26,367 nucleotides of DNA, from assembly GCA_900542265.1 (NCBI GenBank), contig UQML01000025.1:1-26367 (forward strand). Direction: 5' to 3'. This DNA is from an uncultured Eggerthella sp. (GTDB lineage Bacteria > Actinomycetota > Coriobacteriia > Coriobacteriales > Eggerthellaceae). The notes under the pieces are model-generated. The model saw only the letters and a program-made list of their open reading frames with translations, did no database searches and was not told the origin of the DNA. This document shows positions 6,816 through 14,242 of this stretch, in pieces (the stretch's first letter is position 1; each line of letters opens with the position of its first letter). A program made the translations under genes and the position numbers.

Positions 6816-9461
6816 TTACGCCTGAGCAAGAGAACGTAAAACGTATTGCAAAATACCACCATTTTGATAATACATGCCTTCAGTTGGCGTATCAATACGA
6901 ACAACCATCGTAAAACTTACTTCATCACCAGAAGATTTTGTTGCAACAACTGGCACATGAGCAGGACGAGGAAGGCCTTTCGAAAAGTCAATGCAGGCTA
7001 CGGTAAAGGTCTCAGTTCCATCAAGGCCAAGCGTCTCTACGCTCTCCCCTTCTTCAAATTGCAGAGGTAAAATACCCATACCAATCAAGTTTGAACGATG
7101 AATACGCTCAAAACTCTCAGCAAAGGCTGCCTTCACGCCTTGCAACATTGGCCCTTTTGCTGCCCAGTCGCGCGATGAACCAGAACCATACATCTTACCA
7201 GCGAGAACAATTAAGTCAGTGTCATTGTTCATATAGTTTTCCGCAGCATCCCAAACATACTTGACGGTATCATCAAGCAAATCACGCGTCCAACCGCCCT
7301 TTTTGCCATCAGCAAGTTGGTTAATCAACTTGACGTTAGAGAAAGTACCCCGCATCATAACCTCATGATTACCACGACGAGCGCCATAGGTATTGAAGTC
7401 AGCAGGAGCAACGCCATGCTCTTCAAGATATTGAGCAGCGGGCGACCCATCGGCAATAGAACCAGCCGGAGAAATGTGGTCAGTCGTAATAAAGTCACCG
7501 AGCTTCAATAAAGCGCGTGCGTCTTTAATCTGCTCAGGATCCTCAGCTACAGCAGGCATACCGTTAAAGTAGGGAGCGCGACGCACATACGTTGAATGCG
7601 GATCCCATGCAAAGGTGTCAGATGGCTCTTTAGAGAGCGCTTGCCATTCGGTATCACCTTGATAGAGGTCTTTACCTGATTCCTCAAATGTCTCTTTGGT
7701 ACATGAAGAAGCAAGAAGAGCAGCAATCTCATCGCCATCAGGCCAAATATCAGCTAGATACACCTCATTGCCTGCCTGATCAGCACCAATGGGCTGAGTT
7801 GCAAAATCAAAGTCCATTGTACCTACTAAGGAATACGCAATGACAAGAGCAGGAGCACAGAGATAATTTTGCGAAACATCCGGAGAAATACGACCATCAA
7901 AATTGCGATTACCAGAAAGGATTGAAGCCAACTCTAGGGTATCAGCTACGTCATGCATTCCCGGCAAAATTGGACCAGAATTACCAATGCAGCTCATGCA
8001 TCCAAAGCCACAAGTATAAAAACCAAGATCACGAAGAGCTGGCATTAAACCTGCCTCATCCAAAATCTTCTCGGTGGCACGCGACCCAGGAGCCAAAATA
8101 GTTTTTACCCAAGGTTTGGGCATTAAGCCTTTAGCGGCAGCGTTACGAGCAAGAACACCAGCGGAAAGCATCATCGAAGCATCCGTTGCAGTAGTGCAAC
8201 TGGTAACCGCAGCAATAGCAAGAGCACCGTGTGTGAGATCATAGGTAACGCCATTAATATCAACAGGAACTGTTGTATTTAAATCAAGATTGCGATCAGC
8301 GCAAATGTGTTCAAATGTTTCTTTAGCCTGCTCAAAGACAATCTTGTCATGAGGGCGTGATGGACCAGCAAGACTGCGTCCCACCGTGCTCAAATCAAGA
8401 TGAAGAACCTTTGCATAAGCACGATCAGCGCCAGGCTCGTTCCAAAACCCTTGCGCTTTGGCGTAAGCTTCTACAAGGGCAATCTGCTCATCGCTTCTTC
8501 CCGTTAGAGCAAGATAATCAAGGGTCTTTTGATCTACCGGGAATAATGTACAGGTTGAACCATACTCGGGTGTCATATTTGATACACAAGCACGCTGAGT
8601 TGCAGATAAACTTTGGACACCTTCACCAAAAACTTCAACAAAGCATCCAACGACACCTTCTTGGCGAAGCATATGAGCAAACGTGAGTGATAGATCCATA
8701 GCAGAGGTTTCTTTAGGAAGCTCACCGGTTAATTCAACGCCAATAACACGAGGAACAAGGGTGGTAATAGGCTGACCCAAGGCAGCAGCCTCTGCTTCAA
8801 TACCACCAACACCCCAACCAAGCACACCAATACCGTTTGCAGTAGGTGTATGAGAGTCTGTGCCTACCAGAGTATCAAAGTACGCAACCGTCCCATCGGC
8901 TTGTTCTTTAGTCATCACCACAGAAGCAAAACGCTCGATATTGAGCTGATGGCATATACCTGATCCCGGTGGCACAATACGAACATTTTGGAAAGACTCT
9001 TGCGACCACTTCAAGAAGTCGTAGCGCTCTTTATTACGAGAGAATTCGAGCTTCATGTTTTCATCAAGCGCCTCAGCGCAACCATAGCAATCAGCAATAA
9101 CACTATGATCGATAACCAAATCACACGGAATTTGCGGGTTGATATTTTTAGGGTCTCCCCCTAATTCTTCGCATGCCTCACGCATAACAGCAAAATCAAC
9201 AAAGACAGGAACGCCGGTAAAGTCCTGGAACAATACGCGCGCAGGCATAAATTCAACCTCATCGCCCGTTTTACCTTGACACCCTGCATCCACAATGCGT
9301 TTAGCAAGCACTGCAGCCTGTTTCTCATCAGAGACGTTACGCAAGACATTTTCAAGCAGCACCTTAAGTGAATAAGGCAACCGATCGGAACCAGCAATAG
9401 AAGCGATGGGATAATAGGTATAGGATTTCTCTCCTACAACCAATTGAGAAGCACGACTCAT
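6816..9461 (-). CDS. acnA: aconitate hydratase A
   Basis: 4Fe-4S enzyme converting citrate to isocitrate in the oxidative branch of the TCA cycle. It is 881 residues, standard for AcnA. Seen in order: VIDHSV and DSHTPTANGIG in the N-terminal domains, cluster ligands Cys422 (TSCTTATD), Cys488 and Cys491 (FGCMSCIGNSG), the swivel-domain GDFITTDHISPAGSI, GARRGNHEVMMRGTF and GSGSSRDWAAKG. In many AcnA proteins the first cluster motif reads SCTNTSNP; here it is SCTTATDA, keeping the cysteine. The Shine-Dalgarno sequence is weak (AAAGAAATGAG). It is the last gene of the HEAT-icd-acnA unit, 53 bases after icd. No terminator is obvious before the rplJ promoter. Confidence 0.96.
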   Translation of the reverse strand: MSRASQLVVGEKSYTYYPIASIAGSDRLPYSLKVLLENVLRNVSDEKQAAVLAKRIVDAGCQGKTGDEVEFMPARVLFQDFTGVPVFVDFAVMREACEELGGDPKNINPQIPCDLVIDHSVIADCYGCAEALDENMKLEFSRNKERYDFLKWSQESFQNVRIVPPGSGICHQLNIERFASVVMTKEQADGTVAYFDTLVGTDSHTPTANGIGVLGWGVGGIEAEAAALGQPITTLVPRVIGVELTGELPKETSAMDLSLTFAHMLRQEGVVGCFVEVFGEGVQSLSATQRACVSNMTPEYGSTCTLFPVDQKTLDYLALTGRSDEQIALVEAYAKAQGFWNEPGADRAYAKVLHLDLSTVGRSLAGPSRPHDKIVFEQAKETFEHICADRNLDLNTTVPVDINGVTYDLTHGALAIAAVTSCTTATDASMMLSAGVLARNAAAKGLMPKPWVKTILAPGSRATEKILDEAGLMPALRDLGFYTCGFGCMSCIGNSGPILPGMHDVADTLELASILSGNRNFDGRISPDVSQNYLCAPALVIAYSLVGTMDFDFATQPIGADQAGNEVYLADIWPDGDEIAALLASSCTKETFEESGKDLYQGDTEWQALSKEPSDTFAWDPHSTYVRRAPYFNGMPAVAEDPEQIKDARALLKLGDFITTDHISPAGSIADGSPAAQYLEEHGVAPADFNTYGARRGNHEVMMRGTFSNVKLINQLADGKKGGWTRDLLDDTVKYVWDAAENYMNNDTDLIVLAGKMYGSGSSRDWAAKGPMLQGVKAAFAESFERIHRSNLIGMGILPLQFEEGESVETLGLDGTETFTVACIDFSKGLPRPAHVPVVATKSSGDEVSFTMVVRIDTPTEGMYYQNGGILQYVLRSLAQA

Positions 9462-9514
9462 GAATTACTCATTTCTTTTACTCTTATGTGAACAATCACA
9501 GAAATCCGTTTGTC

Positions 9515-10615
9515 TTAGGCGAGGGTAGACACAACACGTATAAGCTCATCGGTAAAGGCAGAACATGATGCAGCAGGTGCATCTGAACCAGTTGCTTTGC
9601 GAATATCCGCTGTAATAACTTTGCCTTCAGAATAGACCAAGCGTACCGCTTCACGAATCCGCTCAGCAATTACCTGCTCCCCCAAATGATCAAGCATCAT
9701 AGCAGCTGACAAAACCTCAGCAGTAGGATTGCAAATATCTTTTCCTGCAATATCAGGAGCTGAACCGTGAACCGCTTCAAACACTGCATACTCATGACCA
9801 ATATTTGCGCCTGGCGCAATACCTAAACCGCCCACAAGACCGGCACAAAGGTCTGAGGCAATATCACCGTAGAGATTAGGAAGAACAATTACGTCAAACT
9901 GCGCAGGGTCAATGACCATATTCATACAAAACGCATCAACAATATTGTCGTTAAACGCAATCTGATCTTGAGCATACTCTTGCGCAACGTCACGTGCAGT
10001 CTTTAAGAATAAGCCGTCAGAGAGCTTCATGATATTTGCCTTATGCACAGCTGTTACTTTTTTGCGACCTTGCGTTTTAGCATAATCAAAGGCATAACGA
10101 ACAATATTTTGTGTTGCAGTAATTGAGATTGGCTTTACTGAGATACCAGAATCAGGACGAATGGTTCCTGCGCCTTTTTCCTCGCAAAAAGCGATAAGCT
10201 CTTTAGCTTCAGGAGAACCTTCTTCAAACTCAACACCAGCATAAAGATCTTCGGTATTCTCACGAACAATAACCAAGTCAACATCCGTATAACGCCCGCC
10301 GGCACCAGGAATTGAAAGAACGGGGCGCAAGCATACATATAAATCTAATTCTTTGCGCAAAGCAACATTAATAGACCTAAAACCTGTACCGACAGGCGTT
10401 GTTACTGGTCCTTTAATGGCTACCTTGTTTTTTTTAACCGAATCAAGCGTTGCCTGAGGAAGAGGAGTTCCCTCTGTTTCCATAGTAGTAATTCCAGCGT
10501 TCGCAATTTCCCATTCGATATCAGCACCCGCCGCTTTAACAACACGCTGCATAGCAGCTGTTGTCTCCAAACCAATACCATCACCAGGAATAAGAGTTAC
10601 GGTATGTTTTGCCAT
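9515..10615 (-). CDS. icd: NAD-dependent isocitrate dehydrogenase
   Basis: Oxidative decarboxylase converting isocitrate to 2-oxoglutarate. The 366-residue protein belongs to the isocitrate/isopropylmalate dehydrogenase family: PGDGIG near residue 10, substrate-binding RSINVALRKELDLYVCLRPV, VIVRENTEDLYAG, the KANIMK lysine, and the metal-binding DVIVLPNLYGDIASD. The cofactor loop HGSAPDIAGKDICNPTA carries the Asp-Ile pair typical of NAD-specific members, instead of the Lys-Tyr pair of NADP-type Icd. Isopropylmalate or homoisocitrate dehydrogenase is the main alternative, but its place directly before acnA argues for isocitrate. It starts 15 bases after the HEAT-like gene, so cotranscription is likely. 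Confidence 0.88.
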   Translation of the reverse strand: MAKHTVTLIPGDGIGLETTAAMQRVVKAAGADIEWEIANAGITTMETEGTPLPQATLDSVKKNKVAIKGPVTTPVGTGFRSINVALRKELDLYVCLRPVLSIPGAGGRYTDVDLVIVRENTEDLYAGVEFEEGSPEAKELIAFCEEKGAGTIRPDSGISVKPISITATQNIVRYAFDYAKTQGRKKVTAVHKANIMKLSDGLFLKTARDVAQEYAQDQIAFNDNIVDAFCMNMVIDPAQFDVIVLPNLYGDIASDLCAGLVGGLGIAPGANIGHEYAVFEAVHGSAPDIAGKDICNPTAEVLSAAMMLDHLGEQVIAERIREAVRLVYSEGKVITADIRKATGSDAPAASCSAFTDELIRVVSTLA

Positions 10616-10630
10616 AAATGTATTCGCTCC

Positions 10631-11236
10631 CTATTTCAAATTCTCAATAATTTGCGCACTACGACGCTGCAATGATCCGCGCGAATTTTCTGCATCAAAC
10701 AACACGCGATCATGTAAGCCTTGTTTGACTTCTGGCGCTAGCTTACCTTCGGAATATCCAATTAAGGCGATGAGCATATCCTGATACTCGAAGTCACCGT
10801 GATAACACTGAATAGCCTCATCCAATAACGGCCAAGTTTTTAATGAACGATTTTCGGTCGTTGAACCAAGTTTGCACAAAAACCGCAAAGCCGCTAAACG
10901 CACCATGCCATTATCTTCATCAAAAAGTGCTGTCTCGGCTCCCGCTAATGCCTTGTCACAGCTACGTGACTCAAGAGGAACTAATGAGGTAAGCACATCT
11001 AAAGACTCCCAACGCGTTTGAGCTTCAGGACGATTGAGCGCATCAACAAATTCATCTAAATAAGGAACTACTAATTCGGGATTCGTCTTAGCCACTTGAG
11101 CTAAAACTGCTGCTGCCTGTTGACGATCACGACGTGATGAGCCCGATAAATTTTGGCCCAATCTATCACGCAACGTTTGATCAGATAATGCCTTTTCAGC
11201 AACATCCTTAATGGCTTGAGCTTTTTCACTAACCAC
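10631..11236 (-). CDS. HEAT-like helical-repeat protein
   Basis: Not a characterised family that I recognise. The 201-residue, soluble, helix-rich product has repeated helical pairs reminiscent of HEAT/armadillo units: QQAAAVLAQVAKTNPELVVPYLDEFVDAL, RWESLDVLTSLV, MVRLAALRFLCKLG, and a C-terminal RRSAQIIENLK. No signal peptide or membrane helix. It starts with GTG, supported by GGATGG nine bases upstream. First gene of the unit with icd and acnA (15-base gap), so it may be a scaffold or regulator of these enzymes, or simply a passenger. No catalytic motif is visible. Confidence 0.6.
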   Translation of the reverse strand: MVSEKAQAIKDVAEKALSDQTLRDRLGQNLSGSSRRDRQQAAAVLAQVAKTNPELVVPYLDEFVDALNRPEAQTRWESLDVLTSLVPLESRSCDKALAGAETALFDEDNGMVRLAALRFLCKLGSTTENRSLKTWPLLDEAIQCYHGDFEYQDMLIALIGYSEGKLAPEVKQGLHDRVLFDAENSRGSLQRRSAQIIENLK

Positions 11237-11299
11237 TACGTACGTCCATCCTTTCCAAAACAGATGCGACTAGATGAAATAATCTATTTTTCCACTTCA

Positions 11300-11332
11300 A
11301 TTATACGAGATAACGCCACATCGACCGATGTG
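11300..11332 (-). promoter_or_regulatory. promoter with palindromic operator for the HEAT-icd-acnA unit
   Basis: Perfect -10 TATAAT on the minus strand (11305-11300). The -35 position is occupied by a 16-base inverted repeat CACATCG-AC-CGATGTG (11317-11332) rather than a recognisable hexamer. The likely start near 11293 gives a leader of about 57 bases. The arrangement suggests control by a dimeric regulator bound at the -35 region. Confidence 0.55.
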
Positions 11333-11373
11333 CTTTAGAGCAGTGGAAAAGAGGATACCCAAAAAGTCCCAAT

Positions 11374-11402
11374 AAAAAAACGCCCCGCGCAAAGCGGAGC
11401 GT
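11374..11402 (-). terminator. terminator of the rplK-rplA unit
   Basis: Stem ACGCTCCGC/GCGGGGCGT (one T-G pair) with loop TTTGC is followed on the minus strand by TTTTTTATT. A strong intrinsic terminator that ends the tRNA-tuf-secE-nusG-rplK-rplA block. Confidence 0.92.
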
Positions 11403-11472
11403 TCATAAGCGTAAAGCATATGTTTAGGTAAAGCGTATCGTAAGTTCTACCTATTTCTTAAACTGAGGCTTC

Positions 11473-12180
11473 TTACTCAGCTGCAGAAACAGTGTACTCA
11501 CGCGTTACTGAACTATCGACCGGAACACCAGGGCCCATAGAAGAAGTAACGGTAATAGATTTTACATACTTACCCTTAGCAGCAGCTGGCTTCATACGAA
11601 TGATCTCATCGTATACAGCACCATAGTTCTCAGCAAGCGCCTCAGGAGTGAAGCTTACTTTACCAATAACAACATGAGCAATACCATAACGATCTGCGCG
11701 ATACTCTACACGGCCGCCCTTAAGCTCTTTAATAGCTTTAGCAACATCATTGGTAACAGTACCAAGCTTTGGGTTAGGCATCAAACCGCGCGTACCAAGA
11801 ATACGACCAAGACGACCAACTTTAGCCATTTGGTCAGGAGTTGCTACCGTGGCATCAAAGTTGATATTGCCAGCCTGAATGTCAGCAATCAAATCATCTG
11901 AACCAACGATATCAGCGCCAGCTTCTTCTGCTGCACGAGCTGCTTCGCCTTCAGCAAACACAGCAACACGAACCGTCTTACCAGAACCATTAGGAAGGCT
12001 TACGGTGCCACGAAGTTGCTGATCTGCTTGACGGGTATCAATACCCAGACGGAAGTGAGCCTCAACAGTCTCATCAAAGTTGGCAGGATGGATATCCTTA
12101 ACCAACGTCAAAGCGTCAATAGGAGCATAGAGCTTATCTTTATCAACCTGAGCTGCTGCAGCATCATATTTTTTTGACAT
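11473..12180 (-). CDS. rplA: 50S ribosomal protein L1
   Basis: 23S rRNA-binding protein of the L1 stalk, involved in E-site tRNA release and, in other bacteria, a repressor of the L11 operon. It is 235 residues, normal length. Recognisable: FDETVEAHFRLGIDTRQADQQLRGTV, LPNGSGKTVRVAVFAEG, and the hallmark GRLGRILGTRGLMPNPKLGTVT, then the C-terminal SSMGPGVPVD. AAAGGA precedes the ATG. It follows rplK by 86 bases that hold a small hairpin. Confidence 0.98.
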   Translation of the reverse strand: MSKKYDAAAAQVDKDKLYAPIDALTLVKDIHPANFDETVEAHFRLGIDTRQADQQLRGTVSLPNGSGKTVRVAVFAEGEAARAAEEAGADIVGSDDLIADIQAGNINFDATVATPDQMAKVGRLGRILGTRGLMPNPKLGTVTNDVAKAIKELKGGRVEYRADRYGIAHVVIGKVSFTPEALAENYGAVYDEIIRMKPAAAKGKYVKSITVTSSMGPGVPVDSSVTREYTVSAAE

Positions 12181-12204
12181 ATCTAAATCCTTTCGTGGTC
12201 AAAC

Positions 12205-12273
12205 GAACACCCTTGTGTTCTTCCACTTATTACGTAATACAAGGCGATGGGGTTAAAAGAGTAGCGTTACTCT
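12205..12273 (-). promoter_or_regulatory. two small hairpins in the rplK-rplA spacer
   Basis: GAACAC/GTGTTC (12205-12210 with 12215-12220) sits about 12 bases before the rplA ribosome site. AGAGTA/TACTCT (12258-12263 with 12268-12273) includes the rplK stop codon and is followed on the minus strand by TTTT. Possible attenuator or L1-binding element. Not diagnostic. Confidence 0.3.
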
Positions 12274-12767
12274 CCCGCATTCTCGCCATTCAAAATTGCC
12301 TGCAAGCGACGAGTAATTTTGTACTCAGTCTTAGGTGCACGACCCTCAATTTCAACACCCATAGAACGTGCAGTACCTGCAACAATTTCCATAGCTGCCT
12401 CAATATCATTAGCATTAAGATCTGGCATCTTGATCTCAGCAATCTCGCGAAGTTGATCAAGAGACAAGGTACCAACCTTACGAATCTGAGGAATGCCTGA
12501 ACCACTCTTAATGCCAAGCTTTTCTTTAATCAAGAAAGCAGCTGGAGGGGTTTTGCAGACAAAATCAAATGTTTTATCTTCATAGATGGTAATTTCAACT
12601 GGGATGATGGTGCCGGCTTTATCCTGGGTTGCAGCATTAAAAGCCTGGCAGAACTGCATAATGTTGACGCCTTGAGCGCCCAATGCAGGACCTACAGGAG
12701 GAGCTGGATTTGCAGCACCTGCAGGAATTTGCAATTTAACAAATCCCGTTGCTTTCTTATCAGCCAT
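12267..12767 (-). CDS. rplK: 50S ribosomal protein L11 with extended C-terminus
   Basis: Component of the GTPase-associated centre, binding 23S rRNA together with L10. Residues 1-141 form a complete L11: the proline-rich N-terminal domain IPAGAANPAPPVGPALGAQGVNIMQFC and the RNA-binding C-terminal domain ending in GTARSMGVEIEG. The reading frame continues for 25 further residues (142-166) with a basic stretch EYKITRRLQAIL, so the protein is longer than the usual 140-145. It lies 110 bases after nusG and before rplA. The start is fixed by family length and the GGAAC upstream. Confidence 0.96.
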   Translation of the reverse strand: MADKKATGFVKLQIPAGAANPAPPVGPALGAQGVNIMQFCQAFNAATQDKAGTIIPVEITIYEDKTFDFVCKTPPAAFLIKEKLGIKSGSGIPQIRKVGTLSLDQLREIAEIKMPDLNANDIEAAMEIVAGTARSMGVEIEGRAPKTEYKITRRLQAILNGENAGE

Positions 12768-12835
12768 TATCAGTGTTCCTTTCAGCTGACGTGTGTTTCT
12801 ACTACTTTTTTATTACAAGCATATCCGAGAGAAGC

Positions 12836-12851
12836 CCTGTCCACACACAGG
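12836..12851 (-). promoter_or_regulatory. hairpin in the nusG-rplK spacer
   Basis: CCTGT/ACAGG arms (12836-12840 with 12847-12851) form a small stem in the 110-base spacer. In other bacteria L1 represses its operon by binding a structure before rplK. This is a candidate only. Confidence 0.25.
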
Positions 12852-12877
12852 CACGAATACACATTGTAGGCAATTTA

Positions 12878-13411
12878 CTACGAGATCTTTGCGACCTGAT
12901 CGTAAGAAAGCTCAACGCTTGTCTCGCGACCAAAAATTGAAACGAGGACTTTAAGCTTGCCTGCTTCAGGGTTTACTTCAGAAACAACACCATCAAATTC
13001 AGCAAGTGGACCAGAAATGACTTTTACAGCCTGCCCAACCTCAAGAGAGGATGCTGTCTTCTTAGGTGCTTCATGAGTGGTACGCTTCATGATCTTGTTG
13101 TACTCTTCGCGTGTGAGCGGAGATGGTTTTCCTTCGCTACCAACAAAACCGGTAACACCAGGAGTATTTCGTACCGCAGCCCAACTGCGATCGTCTAAGT
13201 CCATACGAACTAAAACATACCCAGGGAAAACCTTCTTTTCAGATTCAACGCGACGTCCACCCTCTTTGATTTCAGTCACGTTTTCTGTTGGAATCTCAAT
13301 AGCAAAAACGTTGTTTTCTAACCCGAGTGTCTCAATACGAATTTCGAGGTTTTTCTTAACCTTATTCTCATATCCAGAATAGGTGTGTAATACATACCAT
13401 TTTTTAGCCAT
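12878..13411 (-). CDS. nusG: transcription termination/antitermination factor NusG
   Basis: RNA polymerase elongation factor that couples transcription to Rho and ribosomes. It is 177 residues: an NGN domain (KWYVLHTYSGYENKVKKNLE to FPGYVLVRMDLDD, with the conserved TPGVTGFVG) and a C-terminal KOW domain (GQAVKVISGPLAEFDGVVSEV). The start ATG overlaps the end of secE by eight bases, so translation is probably coupled. No internal insertion as seen in some actinobacterial NusG. Confidence 0.98.
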   Translation of the reverse strand: MAKKWYVLHTYSGYENKVKKNLEIRIETLGLENNVFAIEIPTENVTEIKEGGRRVESEKKVFPGYVLVRMDLDDRSWAAVRNTPGVTGFVGSEGKPSPLTREEYNKIMKRTTHEAPKKTASSLEVGQAVKVISGPLAEFDGVVSEVNPEAGKLKVLVSIFGRETSVELSYDQVAKIS

Positions 13412-13823
13412 TGATTAAGCCTCCCAAACTAGAAAGGCCAAACAGGATTGGGGTAACAATCCAGTCGTCTAAGACGATGCAGAACAAACTAAAGAAGATT
13501 AATGCAACTAAGACGACGCCGGTCCATTGCCAAACATCTTGCTTGGTTGGCCACGTCACGCGTTTCATTTCAGCTTTTACATCACGTAAGAACTGGAAAC
13601 GCTTTTTCTTAGGCTTCTTCTTTGCTGCCTGCGTGCTTTGCGATTTAGCAGGTTGTTTAGGTGCTTGCTTCTTTTCCGAAGACTCGGAAGCCTTACCAAA
13701 ACGTTTTGCTTTAGGCGCTTCTTCTTCAACGACGGGAGCCTGATCGGCTAATTCAGCAGCAGCTTTTTTTGCCTGACGATTAGCAGACGCTTTTGCTCTC
13801 TGTGTTTTTGACTTCTTTGCCAT
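13404..13823 (-). CDS. secE: preprotein translocase subunit SecE with long charged N-terminus
   Basis: Clamp subunit of the SecYEG channel. The conserved part is the C-terminal 60 residues: RFQFLRDVKAEMKRVTWPTKQDVW, then one membrane helix (VVLVALIFFSLFCIVLDDWIV). Ahead of it is a roughly 75-residue Lys/Ala/Glu-rich, probably disordered, extension. I chose the ATG at 13823, with GGAAG just upstream, over the in-frame TTG eight codons earlier. The last eight bases overlap nusG. A perfect 18-base palindrome lies between this gene and tRNA-Trp. Confidence 0.92.
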   Translation of the reverse strand: MAKKSKTQRAKASANRQAKKAAAELADQAPVVEEEAPKAKRFGKASESSEKKQAPKQPAKSQSTQAAKKKPKKKRFQFLRDVKAEMKRVTWPTKQDVWQWTGVVLVALIFFSLFCIVLDDWIVTPILFGLSSLGGLING

Positions 13824-13868
13824 ATAACTTCCTGCTCTGGAAATCAAACATTCCTATAACGCCAAAGA

Positions 13869-13886
13869 AGCAGCTATATAGCTGCT
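13869..13886. promoter_or_regulatory. perfect 18-base palindrome between tRNA-Trp and secE
   Basis: AGCAGCTATATAGCTGCT is fully self-complementary. In RNA it could form a hairpin separating tRNA-Trp from the secE message; in DNA it could be a dimer-binding site. No convincing U-run follows (TCTTTGG on the minus strand). Confidence 0.4.
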
Positions 13887-13898
13887 CTAATAACAAGC

Positions 13899-13974
13899 TG
13901 GCACGCCAGGAAGGACTCGAACCCTCAACTTTCGGTTTTGGAGACCGACGCTCTACCAATTGAACTACTGGCGT
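13899..13974 (-). tRNA. tRNA-Trp (anticodon CCA)
   Basis: Cloverleaf is complete: acceptor ACGCCAG/CTGGCGT, T-loop GTTCGAG, anticodon loop CTCCAAA with CCA, and an encoded 3' CCA. It lies between rpmG and secE, inside the tuf-to-rplA block. Confidence 0.97.
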
Positions 13975-13989
13975 ATCTATTGCCTAATC

Positions 13990-14139
13990 TTAACGAGTTT
14001 CCTTATGCATGGTGTGATGACCGCACCATTTGCAATATTTCTTAAACTCAATACGATCAGGATTATTCTGCTTGTTCTTCTTGGTCGTATAGTTGCGGCG
14101 CTTGCACTCAGTGCATGCCAAAGTGACCAAAGTACGCAT
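13990..14139 (-). CDS. rpmG: 50S ribosomal protein L33 (zinc-ribbon form)
   Basis: Small large-subunit protein near the E site. It is 49 residues with four cysteines in two CxxC pairs (Cys9/Cys12 and Cys36/Cys39), the zinc-binding version. The ATG is fixed by AAAGGAG six bases upstream and by family length; a longer in-frame reading runs back into tuf sequence but is not a gene. Sits between tuf and tRNA-Trp. The rpmG-tRNA-Trp-secE-nusG order is common in bacteria. Confidence 0.96.
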   Translation of the reverse strand: MRTLVTLACTECKRRNYTTKKNKQNNPDRIEFKKYCKWCGHHTMHKETR

Positions 14140-14194
14140 GAATTCTCCTTTAAATATAAATCGTGAGCTTGTTTGCGCATGACCTCTTGCGTAA

Positions 14195-14220
14195 GCAGAA
14201 CCCGCCGAAGCGGGTTCTGC
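14195..14220 (-). terminator. strong UUCG-capped hairpin after tuf
   Basis: A perfect 11-bp stem GCAGAACCCGC/GCGGGTTCTGC carries, on the minus strand, the extra-stable C(UUCG)G tetraloop. No U-run follows (TTACGC), so it is more likely an mRNA 3'-end stabiliser, processing site or partial terminator than a full stop between tuf and rpmG. Confidence 0.6.
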
Positions 14221-14242
14221 CATAAGCTTAAGTAATCTGTTG

